From an uncultured Oligoflexia bacterium (GTDB taxonomy: Bacteria; Bdellovibrionota; Bacteriovoracia; Bacteriovoracales; Bacteriovoracaceae): 64,000 nt of DNA. Under the pieces are notes generated by a model. The model was not told the origin of the DNA, did not search any database, and saw nothing but the letters and a program-made list of their open reading frames with translations. The position numbers and the translations under genes were made by a program. The stretch lies in NCBI GenBank assembly GCA_913058265.1, contig CAJXPQ010000003.1, positions 124,001 through 188,000 on the forward strand. Direction: 5' to 3'. Positions 25,467 to 35,109 of this stretch are shown here, piece by piece (the stretch's first letter is position 1; every line of letters begins with the position of its first letter).

Positions 25467-27372
25467 ATCTTTGTACACAAGTGGAACTGAATTAATCATG
25501 TCTCTCACAAATGCCTCATCCATTTCATTGTTTAACTTTTCATCCGTACAAATAACAGTATTCTCAAAGGCATGATCAGTAGCATTGTGATGAAGGTTGT
25601 ATAACCCAATACTTACTGCAACACGGTCAAAGTAAAAAACTTTTGGGTGAGTGAAGCTAATATGTATCCATATATCTACATTCTTTAAAGTAACATAGTC
25701 CTTTATTAGGTGATTATAGTGAGGACGTCTATAGTCGTTATTCCAAAAGTTTGTCAGTTTTATTTTCGTGTTTGCAGTTCTTGTCTTTCCATTTGCTATA
25801 TCTTTTCTTATTTGCTCCAGAAGTATGGCAACACCTTCATTCCCAGCGACTTCAGGACCACTTGTTAGTAAATCAATTTGCATGTTATCGTCATTACTCA
25901 TCAATTGTATCTTGTCGTGAAGTTTATTGTACATTTCAAAGTTATCAAATTTCTCAATAAGAGGTCTATCCTTTCTGCTTAGATACTTTGTATCTAAAAG
26001 CTCTAGAGTCATAATCCCGAGATAAGACTTTGTATTGTCCAGGTATTTTAAGTAGCCTTTACCGATGCTTGTTCTATCATTATAAGATGATTGTTGGAGA
26101 AAACGGCAGACACCTTTCATTCTTAGATCTTTGTTAGAAAGAACTTCGTCATAAAGCTCTTGTCCTCTTTTACCTGTATCATTTTCATTCTTTAGTATTG
26201 CTTCTAGAGTTTCTCTTTGATTAGCAATCGAGAATTCTTTCCAATTTTCTAAGCTTCTTTTGGCCGAGCGAATTTGAATCGCTCTTTTTCCATATATTCG
26301 ATTCGCTTTACGTATCTTTTGCTTAAGTTTCTTATTATAAAAATGCTCATAGTCCTCAATAAATCCTTTTGCAATATCAGTCACAACAGGACCCTTAGCA
26401 TAAAGATCTAAGTCTCTATTTTTAAAGTCAGTCCCATTTGATAGATTGTCAGCGTTAAGCATATTATGTCCACCAATAATGGCTTCATTAAAGTCTACAA
26501 TTAACTTTTTACTATGGTAGATGGCGTTTCCTTCATACTTGAAAGCATCATTACCACTGATAAATTTAATACCAGCTTTTTTCATCATTTTAGGACACTC
26601 TTTATGCCATAGAAGTGTTGAGATTAGGCTATCATGCATAACATATACAGAAACACCTGATTCCGCTTTCTTTATTAGTTCTAAGGTCAGCGCCTTAGTC
26701 GATTTATCACAGACAAAAACGAGTGAACTCATAAAAATTGATGATTTTGCACTTTTTATGAGATTCAACTTTCCAATATAAGCTTCATTATCTTCTAGTA
26801 CTTCTAGTTCATTTCCAAATGATAATTCTGATTGTGTTATCTGATCTATCTCTAAATTGAAGTCTGTATCAAAAAATTTCGATTCAACTTCGTTATAGTT
26901 AATAGGAGAGAAGTTCTTAGAGTAGAAACCTAGATTCTCTACTTGCTTATGTTGTGGAGGATGATTTAATCCACCCCATTCCTTGAAGAATACTAATTCT
27001 TCTTCATGAAACATCTTCTTAGTATTAAATGTTAGTGAAGAGTAATAATTCTGCTTGGCCTCATTGAACGTCTCACCTGGAAATACTGACAGGTATTTAT
27101 TCATATCAAGAGTATAGTTTTGTTGTAATTCAAACCAATCATATGAGAACCAATTTTTAATTTGGAATTGCTTTCTAAAAAATTTTCTTATAAGACGTTT
27201 TGAGGAAACTATCACGTAAGCCTATATAACCTAGGCCCTGCCCATCGAGTTGATTTTCAATCTCCTCTTTGGAGTAGTCATAGTCACCAAGCTCACTTAT
27301 AAGCTTTGGCGCAGCATATGAGCTACTAGATAATAGAGTTGTAAACAGCGTAAGATTTAGATATTTTTTCAT
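25455..27372 (-). pseudogene. secreted phospholipase D/cardiolipin synthase-like protein, frameshifted near its N-terminus
   Basis: A signal peptide (MKKYLNLTLFTTLLSSSSYA) starts at ATG 27372, but its frame ends at 27175. The remaining ~580 aa are in the next frame. The break is at an A-run near 27193: one extra A turns the reading 'SFLKRLIRKFFRKQF' into 'SFLKTSYKKIF' and stop. The long part has two HKD phospholipase D motifs: 'HSKKLIVD' and 'HPKVFYFD', each followed by a Gly-rich/Asn segment. It would hydrolyse or transfer phospholipid head groups outside the cytoplasm. It overlaps the ligase pseudogene by 12 nt. A GTG at 27215 could still start a shortened, non-exported product. Confidence 0.75.
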
Positions 27373-27498
27373 ATACTAAGATTAACTCATTAAATTTATA
27401 TAATTTGTTTATTTGAAACTTCTACGGCCATATATTGGCTTTTGACAATTATGATTGTTGATAGTAAGTTGTTGAAATTACTTTCCTTGAGAGGTGTT

Positions 27499-27990
27499 AT
27501 GAGTGAAATAAAAGCAACATTAGTCTATGTCATGGATACCCAGGAAGACAAAGTTTTGATGATTCATCGAAACCGTAAGCCTGGTGATGAGCATAAAGGC
27601 AAATACAACGGACTTGGTGGAAAACTGGAATTAGGTGAGACTCATTACGATTGTGCCGTTAGAGAGGTTAAGGAGGAGAGTGGTTTAGATATCTCAGATC
27701 TTGAGTTTAAAGGAGAGGTACTTTTTCCTGAGTTTGATAAAAAGCTAAATGATTGGCGTGTATTCGTTTACCGCGCTGATAGTTTTTCAAATACATTAAT
27801 AGAGAAAAATAGAGAAGGTGACCTTAAGTGGATTTTGAAAAAGGATATTCTTTCATTGAATCTATGGGAAGGAGATAAGTTCTTTCTTCCAAAAGTATTT
27901 GAAAGCGGAAGCTTTATGGGCACAATTTTCTATAAAAACGGTGCACTTGATCCAAGTAAGCCTATCGAGCTTAAGAAGGTACAGGTCTAA
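27499..27990 (+). CDS. Nudix hydrolase (MutT/NUDT1-like)
   Basis: The start is at ATG 27499 after GAGAGGTG; an ATG further upstream at 27442 is in frame but lacks a ribosome site. The protein is 163 aa. The Nudix box is complete: 'GGKLELGETHYDCAVREVKEES' fits G-x5-E-x7-R-E-U-x-E-E. 'KYNGLGGKLE' just before it resembles the 8-oxo-dGTP diphosphatase subgroup. It probably removes oxidised nucleotides. It is 3 nt from ung, so a small DNA-repair operon is likely. Confidence 0.85.
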   Translation: MSEIKATLVYVMDTQEDKVLMIHRNRKPGDEHKGKYNGLGGKLELGETHYDCAVREVKEESGLDISDLEFKGEVLFPEFDKKLNDWRVFVYRADSFSNTLIEKNREGDLKWILKKDILSLNLWEGDKFFLPKVFESGSFMGTIFYKNGALDPSKPIELKKVQV

Positions 27991-27993
27991 TCC

Positions 27994-28722
27994 GTGGAAC
28001 TTGAGCTGAATAAAATTCAACTTGATTGGAATGAGCTGCTAAAAAGCGAGTTTGAAAAAGATTACATCAAAGATATCTTTGAATTTCTTGAGAAAGAAAA
28101 AAAGAATAATAAGACCATCCATCCTATTGATAAAGATATATTCTCTGCTTTTAAGTACTGTCCTTTAAAGGACATTAAGGTCGTTATTATAGGTCAAGAT
28201 CCTTATCACGGCGAGAATCAAGCTCATGGTCTTGCATTCTCTGTTCTGCCAGGAGTAAAGATCCCTCCATCGTTACGAAATATTTATAAAGAGCTTTCTA
28301 CAGATATGAATTGTGAACCCGTCTCTCACGGTTATCTGGAATCTTGGGCGAAACAAGGTGTACTGCTTATAAATAATATTTTAACAGTTGAGCAATCATT
28401 GGCAAATTCTCATAAAAAGATTGGATGGCAACAATTTACTGATAGAGTGGTAAGTATTTTAAACGATCAGTGCTCAGGACTTGTATTTATTTTATGGGGA
28501 GGGCATGCACAGAAGAAAGGAAAGGGTATAGACCAGAAAAAACATCTCGTCATAGAAGGGCATCATCCTTCTCCTTTATCTTCGTATAGAGGCTTTTTCG
28601 GTAGTAAACCATTCTCAAAGACCAATACTTATTTGAAATCTATAAATAAAAAACCAATTGACTGGCAGCTACCAGAACTTAGTAAAGAAAGTTCTGGTGA
28701 ATATACTCAACTGTCTTTCTAA
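27994..28722 (+). CDS. ung: uracil-DNA glycosylase, family 1
   Basis: A 242-aa protein (usual length ~225-230). It has the water-activating loop 'IIGQDPYHGENQAHGLAFSV' (Asp69) and the minor-groove loop 'EGHHPSPLSSYRGFFG' with the catalytic His. 'FILWGGHAQKKG' supplies the uracil-binding region. It removes uracil from DNA. The start is GTG 27994, 3 nt after the Nudix stop. Its 3' end overlaps hemE by 44 nt in convergent orientation. Confidence 0.96.
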   Translation: MELELNKIQLDWNELLKSEFEKDYIKDIFEFLEKEKKNNKTIHPIDKDIFSAFKYCPLKDIKVVIIGQDPYHGENQAHGLAFSVLPGVKIPPSLRNIYKELSTDMNCEPVSHGYLESWAKQGVLLINNILTVEQSLANSHKKIGWQQFTDRVVSILNDQCSGLVFILWGGHAQKKGKGIDQKKHLVIEGHHPSPLSSYRGFFGSKPFSKTNTYLKSINKKPIDWQLPELSKESSGEYTQLSF

Positions 28723-29716
28723 CATTGGCTTGAGGTGTATGTTGAAGTACACCATGACCAAGGCCGCATATCCATCTAGAGAAATCAACGTTGCCATCAA
28801 CTAATTCCCTATGAAATGTATTTAATTTATCCTCTAGTTGACTCCACTCTAAGTGTAGCCAGCATGGATCAAAGTTTCCTTGAATATAATAATCTTTTGA
28901 AAATTCATTAAGAACGTCTGCAAGGTTATGTCTCCAGTCTACTCCTAGCACATCAATATTATCGTCTTGAATTTCACGTAAATGCTTAACATGAGTATTT
29001 CGAGAGTAATAAATGACCTTAGTATCTGGATATGACTTTTTAAATTCAGATGTAAGGTATCTAAGCTTTGGAAGCGCGATATTCTTGTAATCATTTAAAG
29101 TGAGTTCACCAACAGCAGTATCAAAAATACAAACAGCATCAGCTCCAGCTTCCGCTTGAATCTTCATCTCATGTAATACATTAGGCAATAATAATTCACA
29201 AAAACCTTCAAAACGTCCATCAAAAAGACCCTTCTTTGAGCTTAGTAGTGCTCCGGCGTGTGAGCCCTCAACAGCATATGCGTAAAGTGTAAAGGGAGCT
29301 CCTACAAACCCTAGAAGTGTTTTAGACTCTGGCAGAGTTTTCTTAAGGAGTTTACATGCATCCGCTTGAAAGTTAAAAAAGTCTTGGTCTGCTTTTTTGT
29401 TTAGCTTATTCAAGTCTGCTGTATTATCAATCTTAAATCCAAGTTTTGGCCCAGGATTATAGACGAGATCCATACCAAGTTGTTCTAGAGGAAAAAGTAA
29501 GTCTGAGAATAAAATAGCAGCATCAAACTTGAATTCATCCATTGGTCCCATAGTGACTTCACATGCAAGCTCAGGAGTCTTACAAAGTTCCATGAAGGTA
29601 TTGGTCTTTTTCATGTTTTGGTAATGATCATGATACCTTCCGGCCTGTCTCATAAACCACACTGGGACTTGTGTTTTTCCATTAAATGTTGAGCGATTCT
29701 CAAAAATATTATTCAT
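28679..29716 (-). CDS. hemE: uroporphyrinogen decarboxylase
   Basis: A 345-aa protein of standard length. 'PVWFMRQAGRYHDHY' carries the substrate-anchoring Arg residues, and 'FSDLLFPLEQLGMDL' the catalytic Asp region. 'VLGVDWRHNL' and 'WICGLGHGVLQHTPQANVRK' complete the family signature. It converts uroporphyrinogen III to coproporphyrinogen III in the cytoplasm. It is the last gene of the haem operon and overlaps the response-regulator gene by 8 nt. Confidence 0.96.
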   Translation of the reverse strand: MNNIFENRSTFNGKTQVPVWFMRQAGRYHDHYQNMKKTNTFMELCKTPELACEVTMGPMDEFKFDAAILFSDLLFPLEQLGMDLVYNPGPKLGFKIDNTADLNKLNKKADQDFFNFQADACKLLKKTLPESKTLLGFVGAPFTLYAYAVEGSHAGALLSSKKGLFDGRFEGFCELLLPNVLHEMKIQAEAGADAVCIFDTAVGELTLNDYKNIALPKLRYLTSEFKKSYPDTKVIYYSRNTHVKHLREIQDDNIDVLGVDWRHNLADVLNEFSKDYYIQGNFDPCWLHLEWSQLEDKLNTFHRELVDGNVDFSRWICGLGHGVLQHTPQANVRKTVEYIHQNFLY

Positions 29717-30413
29717 GACTTTCCTTTATACTAAGTTGGTAACCAACGCCTCTAACTGACTTTATTTCAATTGGTTTTGATATATCTGTTTCTATCCATT
29801 TTCTTAACTTTACAATGTAGTTATCGACCGTCCTGTTGGTAGGATAAGCATCACTTCCCCAGATGGTTTCGATAATATGATCTCTACTTATGACTTCATT
29901 CTTGTGAGTATAAAGTAACTCTAGAATCGCACATTCTTTCTGACTAAGACTTGTGATTTTTCCATTAGCGTCTTTAACTTCATAGCGATCAAATAAAATC
30001 TCTAGTTGTCCAAGTTGGATGCTTTTATTTCTTGCCATGATTAAACTGTGGGACTTAAGAGCTTTTTCTAGCCTTAATGTAAGCTCTCTTAAATCAAACG
30101 GTTTTGTTATATAGTCCTCAGCTCCTAGCTCGAGTCCTGCTAGCTTTGTTTGTGGATCGTTTTGAGCAGATAGAAATAGAAGTAAGAAGTCTTTTCTTAT
30201 GGAGCGTAGATCTTTTGCCAAATCTATTCCATTACCGTCTGGTAGACCAACATCCATAAGAACAATTGAGACTTTGTTTGTGAATTTATTTTTTGCCTCA
30301 GCACAACTAGTAGCAAGTGAGCACTTAAAATCTTTATCAATAAGGTACTCTAGGAGTGTTAACCCGAGGTTCTTCTCATCTTCGACAATTAAAATTTCTA
30401 AGATTTCACTCAC
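29709..30413 (-). CDS. OmpR-family response regulator in the haem operon
   Basis: A 234-aa protein. The receiver domain (1-120) has phospho-acceptor Asp54 (LMDVGLPDG), acidic pocket Glu11/Asp12 and Lys in 'DYITKPFDL'. Residues ~130-230 are an OmpR winged helix ('LSQKECAILELLYTHKNEV', 'RTVDNYIVKLRKWIE', 'RGVGYQL'). The ATG overlaps the kinase stop by 4 nt, and the 3' end overlaps hemE. It is therefore made with haem enzymes and may control them or respond to their products. The signal is unknown. Confidence 0.92.
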   Translation of the reverse strand: MSEILEILIVEDEKNLGLTLLEYLIDKDFKCSLATSCAEAKNKFTNKVSIVLMDVGLPDGNGIDLAKDLRSIRKDFLLLFLSAQNDPQTKLAGLELGAEDYITKPFDLRELTLRLEKALKSHSLIMARNKSIQLGQLEILFDRYEVKDANGKITSLSQKECAILELLYTHKNEVISRDHIIETIWGSDAYPTNRTVDNYIVKLRKWIETDISKPIEIKSVRGVGYQLSIKESHE

Positions 30414-31318
30414 TGTTCACCTCTTTGAAAACTCAGGTAAAAAATGAGTCCATTGGTGTTTATTATTTTAAGCTCCCCATTCATTGCCTTTAAGAGCATT
30501 CTAATTATATAGAGCCCAAGTCCTGAACCATTGGGAGAATTAAATTTATAGAAAAGATTTCCAAGTTGAGTTGTGTCTCCGTTAAAAACTCCGATATTGT
30601 CCTGATATACCAATTTGTATTCATTAATATCCCAACCCAGAATTACTTCTAGAGATTCAGCTTTAGAGTGGTCTAATGAGTTTTTAAAGAGATTTCTGAA
30701 AATGGTTCTGAGAGCAAAGTCATCCGCCATAATTTCTACATTTGTTGGTATATTAATTTTAGCATCAAAGTGTTCTTGGAATGACTTGTACTCATTAGTT
30801 ATGAAATCAAAAAGATTAATAGGTCTAATATTTAAGTTTGCGTTTTGCTCAATCCTGCTCAGTTGCAGATGATTCTCTAATTGATCCTCAAGTCTATGAT
30901 TATCTTGAACAAGTCTTTTGATATAGCGAAAGACTTTCTCTTTTTGATCTTTATCTATATCAAGAGAACTTACTTGATCCTCGATGACCTCGGCCTGTAG
31001 TCTCATACTGGCAAGAGGAGTTTTAAGTTCATGTGTTAATGAAGAAAAGAAAACTTGTAAGGTTTTTGCTTTTTTTGAGTCTTGGATATACAAATACAAT
31101 AGTGTAAACATGAGCAGGGTAAGTAGAACTATAAACGTCAGACCTTCCCATTTAACCATGCTTATTAAGTTCCCATCTATTGCTGAGAGGTTAAGCTCCG
31201 ATAGTTTTAAAGAGAGTTTGAATATTAGGTAGAGCCACCATGAACCTAATGTCATAATAAATGTCATCGTAAATATGACAACTATATAATAAATGTTTTG
31301 ACGTCTTTTTAACCCCAT
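30410..31318 (-). CDS. membrane sensor histidine kinase in the haem operon
   Basis: A 302-aa protein. Two transmembrane helices (~11-35 and ~58-78) enclose a short periplasmic loop of about 25 residues, too small for a ligand domain. The H-box is 'SSLTHELKTPLASMR' (His96). The N-box is 'FRNLFKNSLDHSKA', and the ATPase end is 'NGSGLGLYIIRMLL'. The small sensor part suggests it senses the membrane itself or a partner protein. It overlaps hemL upstream by 10 nt and the response-regulator gene downstream by 4 nt. Confidence 0.92.
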   Translation of the reverse strand: MGLKRRQNIYYIVVIFTMTFIMTLGSWWLYLIFKLSLKLSELNLSAIDGNLISMVKWEGLTFIVLLTLLMFTLLYLYIQDSKKAKTLQVFFSSLTHELKTPLASMRLQAEVIEDQVSSLDIDKDQKEKVFRYIKRLVQDNHRLEDQLENHLQLSRIEQNANLNIRPINLFDFITNEYKSFQEHFDAKINIPTNVEIMADDFALRTIFRNLFKNSLDHSKAESLEVILGWDINEYKLVYQDNIGVFNGDTTQLGNLFYKFNSPNGSGLGLYIIRMLLKAMNGELKIINTNGLIFYLSFQRGEQ

Positions 31319-32568
31319 AATCTCTCTTTCAGATCATCTTGTACTTTTTTATCATGAGCGATACTTACGAATCCAACTTCGTATGCATTAGGACTTAGGT
31401 AGATCCCCTTATCAAGTAAAACTTGAAAGAGTTTGTGAAATCTTTCCATCAGGCTACTGGGAATCATGTTTGGGTTATTTATAGGGGATTTTAACGGCAG
31501 AGGCCAAAAGAGTGAATGGGAGTGTTTAATATCATAATCCTCAAATTCATTTTGATTCATCCACTCAGAAAAAATACTAAGAATATTTTCTGTATTTTGA
31601 TTCAGTTCACTATAGAAATCTGGTGTGAGCTGTTTTAAGTTTACTAGGCCTGCGACCATCGCAACAGGATTTGCACTCAAAGTTCCTGCTTGGTAGACAT
31701 CTCCAATAGGTGCCAGAACATCCATTACCTCAGCTTTTCCAGCGACGGCCCCAACTGGGAATCCTCCACCAATAATTTTTCCATAGGTTACAATATCAGG
31801 TTCAATACCTGTGATCTCGGCCATACCACCAAAAGCAACTCTAAAACCAGAGATGACTTCATCAAAAACGAGCAGAGCATTATGCTTTTTACAAAGGTCT
31901 CTAAGTGCTATTAAGTATTCTTGACCTTGCTCAAGTAATCCATTGTTGGCCGGTAGTGGCTCAATAAAGACGGCGGCAATTTCTCCGGAGTGTTCTTTAA
32001 ATATATCCTCAACTTTTTGAATGTCTCCAAGTTCACATATTAATGTATCATGGCTTACTTGATCGCTGACTCCTGCAGACGAGGAAGTACTTGTTCCCGC
32101 TAGTCCGGAGCCTGCTTTAATTAACATGGCATCAGTGTGTCCGTGATAGCAACCATCAAATTTTATGATTTTATTTTTTCCAGTATAACCTCTTGCGATT
32201 CTTATTGCGGTCATGACGGCCTCAGTTCCCGAATTAACAAAACGTATTTTATTAATAAAAGGGATCTTATTAATAAGAAACTCTGCAAGTTCTAACGAGT
32301 ATCTTTCACAGGCTCCGTAACTCCATCCATTATCGAGTGCTGCAGTTACGGCTTGTTTTACTTGTGGGTTTTGGTGCCCAAGAATAAGGGGACCAAATGA
32401 CATACAAAAATCGATATATTCTTTGTCTTCTTCATCTTTTATGTATGCACCCTTGGCATACTTCATAAATCTTGGGGTCGTATGTAAACCTTTAAAGCTT
32501 CTTACAGGAGAGTGAACTCCACCTGGTACGTAGTTTAATGACTTTTCAAATAAGCTATTTGAGTTCAT
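31309..32568 (-). CDS. hemL: glutamate-1-semialdehyde 2,1-aminomutase
   Basis: A 419-aa PLP enzyme of family length. 'YVPGGVHSPVRSFKGL' and 'FVNSGTEAVMTAIRIARG' are GSA-specific. The PLP lysine is in 'VTYGKIIGGGFPVGA', and 'VFDEVISGFRVAFGG' supplies the cofactor Asp. It converts glutamate-1-semialdehyde to 5-aminolevulinate in the C5 pathway, matching hemA upstream. An AAGGATAG ribosome site precedes ATG 32568, 2 nt after the hemC(D) stop. Confidence 0.96.
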   Translation of the reverse strand: MNSNSLFEKSLNYVPGGVHSPVRSFKGLHTTPRFMKYAKGAYIKDEEDKEYIDFCMSFGPLILGHQNPQVKQAVTAALDNGWSYGACERYSLELAEFLINKIPFINKIRFVNSGTEAVMTAIRIARGYTGKNKIIKFDGCYHGHTDAMLIKAGSGLAGTSTSSSAGVSDQVSHDTLICELGDIQKVEDIFKEHSGEIAAVFIEPLPANNGLLEQGQEYLIALRDLCKKHNALLVFDEVISGFRVAFGGMAEITGIEPDIVTYGKIIGGGFPVGAVAGKAEVMDVLAPIGDVYQAGTLSANPVAMVAGLVNLKQLTPDFYSELNQNTENILSIFSEWMNQNEFEDYDIKHSHSLFWPLPLKSPINNPNMIPSSLMERFHKLFQVLLDKGIYLSPNAYEVGFVSIAHDKKVQDDLKERLWG

Positions 32569-32570
32569 AT

Positions 32571-34079
32571 CTATCCTTTTATGATCTTTTCTAAATGCTT
32601 TATATCGATGACAGGAAGAGGTTTATAACTTTTTAAGGCAGTATAAGTTTTTCCAAGTCCTGTAATGTGAGTTCTCTTCTCTAACTCAGGGTATTTTTGA
32701 ATATAGTTTTTAAACTGAATTTCACTTGCCCAGTAAATAGCTTCTGATTCTAGAAGTTTAGTCACAAGTTCGTGTCCATCTGTATTGATTATATTATGCT
32801 TATAACTTGGCAGTAATTGGCCAAAGGCGATGCTTGCATTGTCATGACTTAATACCATCCAATTAATATCAGGATAAAGAATTTTTACTAAGTTTGAATT
32901 CGAAAAGTTTTCAATTTCAGCATGACCAAAACCTTCAGCGCTTCCATTAACCCAATGTCCAGCTTCAATCAGCTTTGTCATTGTCGTGTTTCCAGATGAC
33001 CAGATTGTCTTAGCATTTGAGATATTATGAAAACAATGTGAGCTTGTAACGAAGAGGTGAGATTGTTCTGAAGTCTTAGGGGTGTGTACTATCTTTTGGC
33101 GCTCAAGCAAAAAGTCATTTTCTTTATTCATTATATAAACTGACTTGTTTTTTAATATTGAATAATCAATGCCTTCAATATATGTCTTAAAGATATGTTT
33201 TTTATCGGATATACCTTTTTCAATCGTAACAAAGTAGTCGTGCACTTTTTTTGTGTGAATACCGACAGCTAAATGACAACCACCTCCATAGCTTGCAAAG
33301 ATAGAGCGCTCTTTTTCCATTACCGCGCGAGTTTCAAGGCAATTTACAGTTTCTAAAATAGGTAATAGTTGATCCGAAAACTTCTCGCTGTATTCAACAG
33401 CTAATGCTCCCTGTGAGGATGCAGGGGGGAAGTCTTTTACTGGTAAAACCATAAAGTTGAGGTCTTGCATTAACTCTTTCAGGACTTTCGCTGATTCAGG
33501 ATAGCTTGCTAATCTCTCTAGTCCTGCATAGGCCAAAATAATGGCATCATATTCATCATTTATAAGCTTCTCTATTCTGGAGTTAACATTACCACGAAGC
33601 ATTTTACAGGAGATTTTAGCATTCTTGGCAATATAATGATTAAGGCCATTTTCAGTATTTACAATTCTTCGAGGTGAACTTGTTCCAACTATAAACTCCT
33701 GACGGTTCGATAGTTCTTTGATCGTCTTTTTCTTGATGAGTAAAATATCATGAGGGTATTTTCGCTTAGTTATAGCGCCAAGCTTTATGCCTTCAGGTCT
33801 TTCGCTTCCTAAATCTTTGTAGGAGTGTATAACAAAATTAACCTCTTCTTTAAGTAATGCTATATCGAGCTCTTTGGTAAAAAAATCTTTACCCTCTAGC
33901 TGCCAAAGGGGCTTATCAATTATTTGGTCACCTTGAGTTTTAATTTTTTTTAGATCTAATTTGATTGGATTTTTAGATTCAAGCTCGTTTTTGAGGAGTG
34001 TTGATTGAGTTACGGCAAGAAGGCTTCCTCTCGTACCGATAATCAACTCATTAGTTTTAGTTTTGTCTGTAGATTTCAT
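32571..34079 (-). CDS. hemC: porphobilinogen deaminase fused to a uroporphyrinogen-III synthase-like domain
   Basis: A 502-aa protein, ~190 aa longer than HemC. Residues ~10-310 are porphobilinogen deaminase: 'IIGTRGSLLAVTQ', 'IHSYKDLGSERPEG', 'VGTSSPRR', 'KMLRGNVNSRIEKL', and the dipyrromethane cofactor Cys268 in 'YGGGCHLAVG'. Residues ~315-502 look like a divergent HemD: repeated beta-alpha segments with 'WVNGSAEGFGHAEI' and 'GLGKTYTALKSY' (canonical HemD ends 'IGxxTAxAL'). HemD has low conservation, so the second assignment rests on size, context and that motif. It would make hydroxymethylbilane and close it to uroporphyrinogen III. It overlaps hemA by 23 nt. Confidence 0.88.
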   Translation of the reverse strand: MKSTDKTKTNELIIGTRGSLLAVTQSTLLKNELESKNPIKLDLKKIKTQGDQIIDKPLWQLEGKDFFTKELDIALLKEEVNFVIHSYKDLGSERPEGIKLGAITKRKYPHDILLIKKKTIKELSNRQEFIVGTSSPRRIVNTENGLNHYIAKNAKISCKMLRGNVNSRIEKLINDEYDAIILAYAGLERLASYPESAKVLKELMQDLNFMVLPVKDFPPASSQGALAVEYSEKFSDQLLPILETVNCLETRAVMEKERSIFASYGGGCHLAVGIHTKKVHDYFVTIEKGISDKKHIFKTYIEGIDYSILKNKSVYIMNKENDFLLERQKIVHTPKTSEQSHLFVTSSHCFHNISNAKTIWSSGNTTMTKLIEAGHWVNGSAEGFGHAEIENFSNSNLVKILYPDINWMVLSHDNASIAFGQLLPSYKHNIINTDGHELVTKLLESEAIYWASEIQFKNYIQKYPELEKRTHITGLGKTYTALKSYKPLPVIDIKHLEKIIKG

Positions 34080-34956
34080 CTCTTTTATTTTTCTTTGTTA
34101 AGTGATCCATTCGTCTTACAACAAGTTGATCAATTGCTTCTTTAGCATTTTTGATTTGTTTTAATTTGTATTCTTCATGAATGGCACCGGCCTTAAAAAT
34201 ATCATCAAGCCTTAAAACTCCACACTGGTCACCTAGATTAGTCTCAATACAAGAGGGTGAGCCTAAATCAATAAATAACCTTTGGTTGTTTATGTTTTTC
34301 CATTCATCAAAAAATGATGGCCCCAATATGACATCATCAGTACCGATTGTATTGACGATATAAGGCATAGTGGAGATATTTAAGACTTCAGACCACGGAA
34401 GCGCCTGAATATCGTGTTGTTCGACTAAACTCTGAGCTCTTGCATCATTTCTGGCAATGAGGTGAACATTTGTTTTCTTTTTAAATTGATTGATAAGGTC
34501 CTCAGCTAACTGCCCTGAGCCAAGTATAATGACATTTTGTACATCTAGTTGCTTGCACATAATGCGTCTAGTTATGGACGAGTAGGTTTTTTGACTCAGC
34601 CCAAGTAGATATTTAGTTCGAATTTCTTTTGAATCTTTTAGGAGCTTTTCCAGTATACCAACTATGATAGAGCTTCTTGACTGACTTAATAGGTAGGAAT
34701 GATAGGCTTCTTTGAGTTGTCCTACAATCTCACTTTCTCCAAGCAGCTTACTTTGTAATCCACATGTCATCTCTAATAAGTAAGTATAAGCTTCATTTCC
34801 ACTAAGTTTTACGCATGACTCAAGATCAGATTCCGGCATAGCAGACAGTACAAGGCTTCTTTGACATGTTTTAAGTACAAATGCCCCCTCAGGAGGGAGA
34901 GAATTTAGCTGTTTGTGTGAAGAAAAATTGTTTAGGTAAAAGTACTGGTTATTCAT
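34057..34956 (-). CDS. hemA: short glutamyl-tRNA reductase
   Basis: From ATG 34956 the protein is 299 aa, against ~410-430 in E. coli. The catalytic Cys is kept (LKTCQRS, residue ~31), as is 'LLGESEIVGQLKEAY'. The NADPH domain begins 'VIILGSGQLAEDLINQF'. About 20 residues are missing before the catalytic Cys, and most of the C-terminal dimerisation helix is absent ('KNAKEAIDQLVVRRMDHL' is the only remnant). It reduces glutamyl-tRNA to glutamate-1-semialdehyde, the first committed step of haem synthesis. It is the first gene of the operon and has no ribosome site; see the -10 at 34963. Confidence 0.88.
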   Translation of the reverse strand: MNNQYFYLNNFSSHKQLNSLPPEGAFVLKTCQRSLVLSAMPESDLESCVKLSGNEAYTYLLEMTCGLQSKLLGESEIVGQLKEAYHSYLLSQSRSSIIVGILEKLLKDSKEIRTKYLLGLSQKTYSSITRRIMCKQLDVQNVIILGSGQLAEDLINQFKKKTNVHLIARNDARAQSLVEQHDIQALPWSEVLNISTMPYIVNTIGTDDVILGPSFFDEWKNINNQRLFIDLGSPSCIETNLGDQCGVLRLDDIFKAGAIHEEYKLKQIKNAKEAIDQLVVRRMDHLTKKNKRDEIYRQN

Positions 34957-34962
34957 TATCAA

Positions 34963-34968
34963 AATATA
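34963..34968 (-). promoter_or_regulatory. -10 element of the haem operon, leaderless arrangement
   Basis: On the minus strand TATATT ends exactly 6 nt before ATG 34956. The -35 is weak: ATGACA at 19-nt spacing or GACAAA at 17. There is no ribosome site. Confidence 0.45.
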
Positions 34969-35109
34969 CTCAAATATGCTTAAGTTTTGTCATAGATGTG
35001 TCATATAGTTACGAAATAAACAAGTATAAAACTCAGATTATAGTTATACAATATGTGATTAATTTTTTATAGTCTGAAAAATATTTTAAATAAATAATAA
35101 AGGAAAGTA

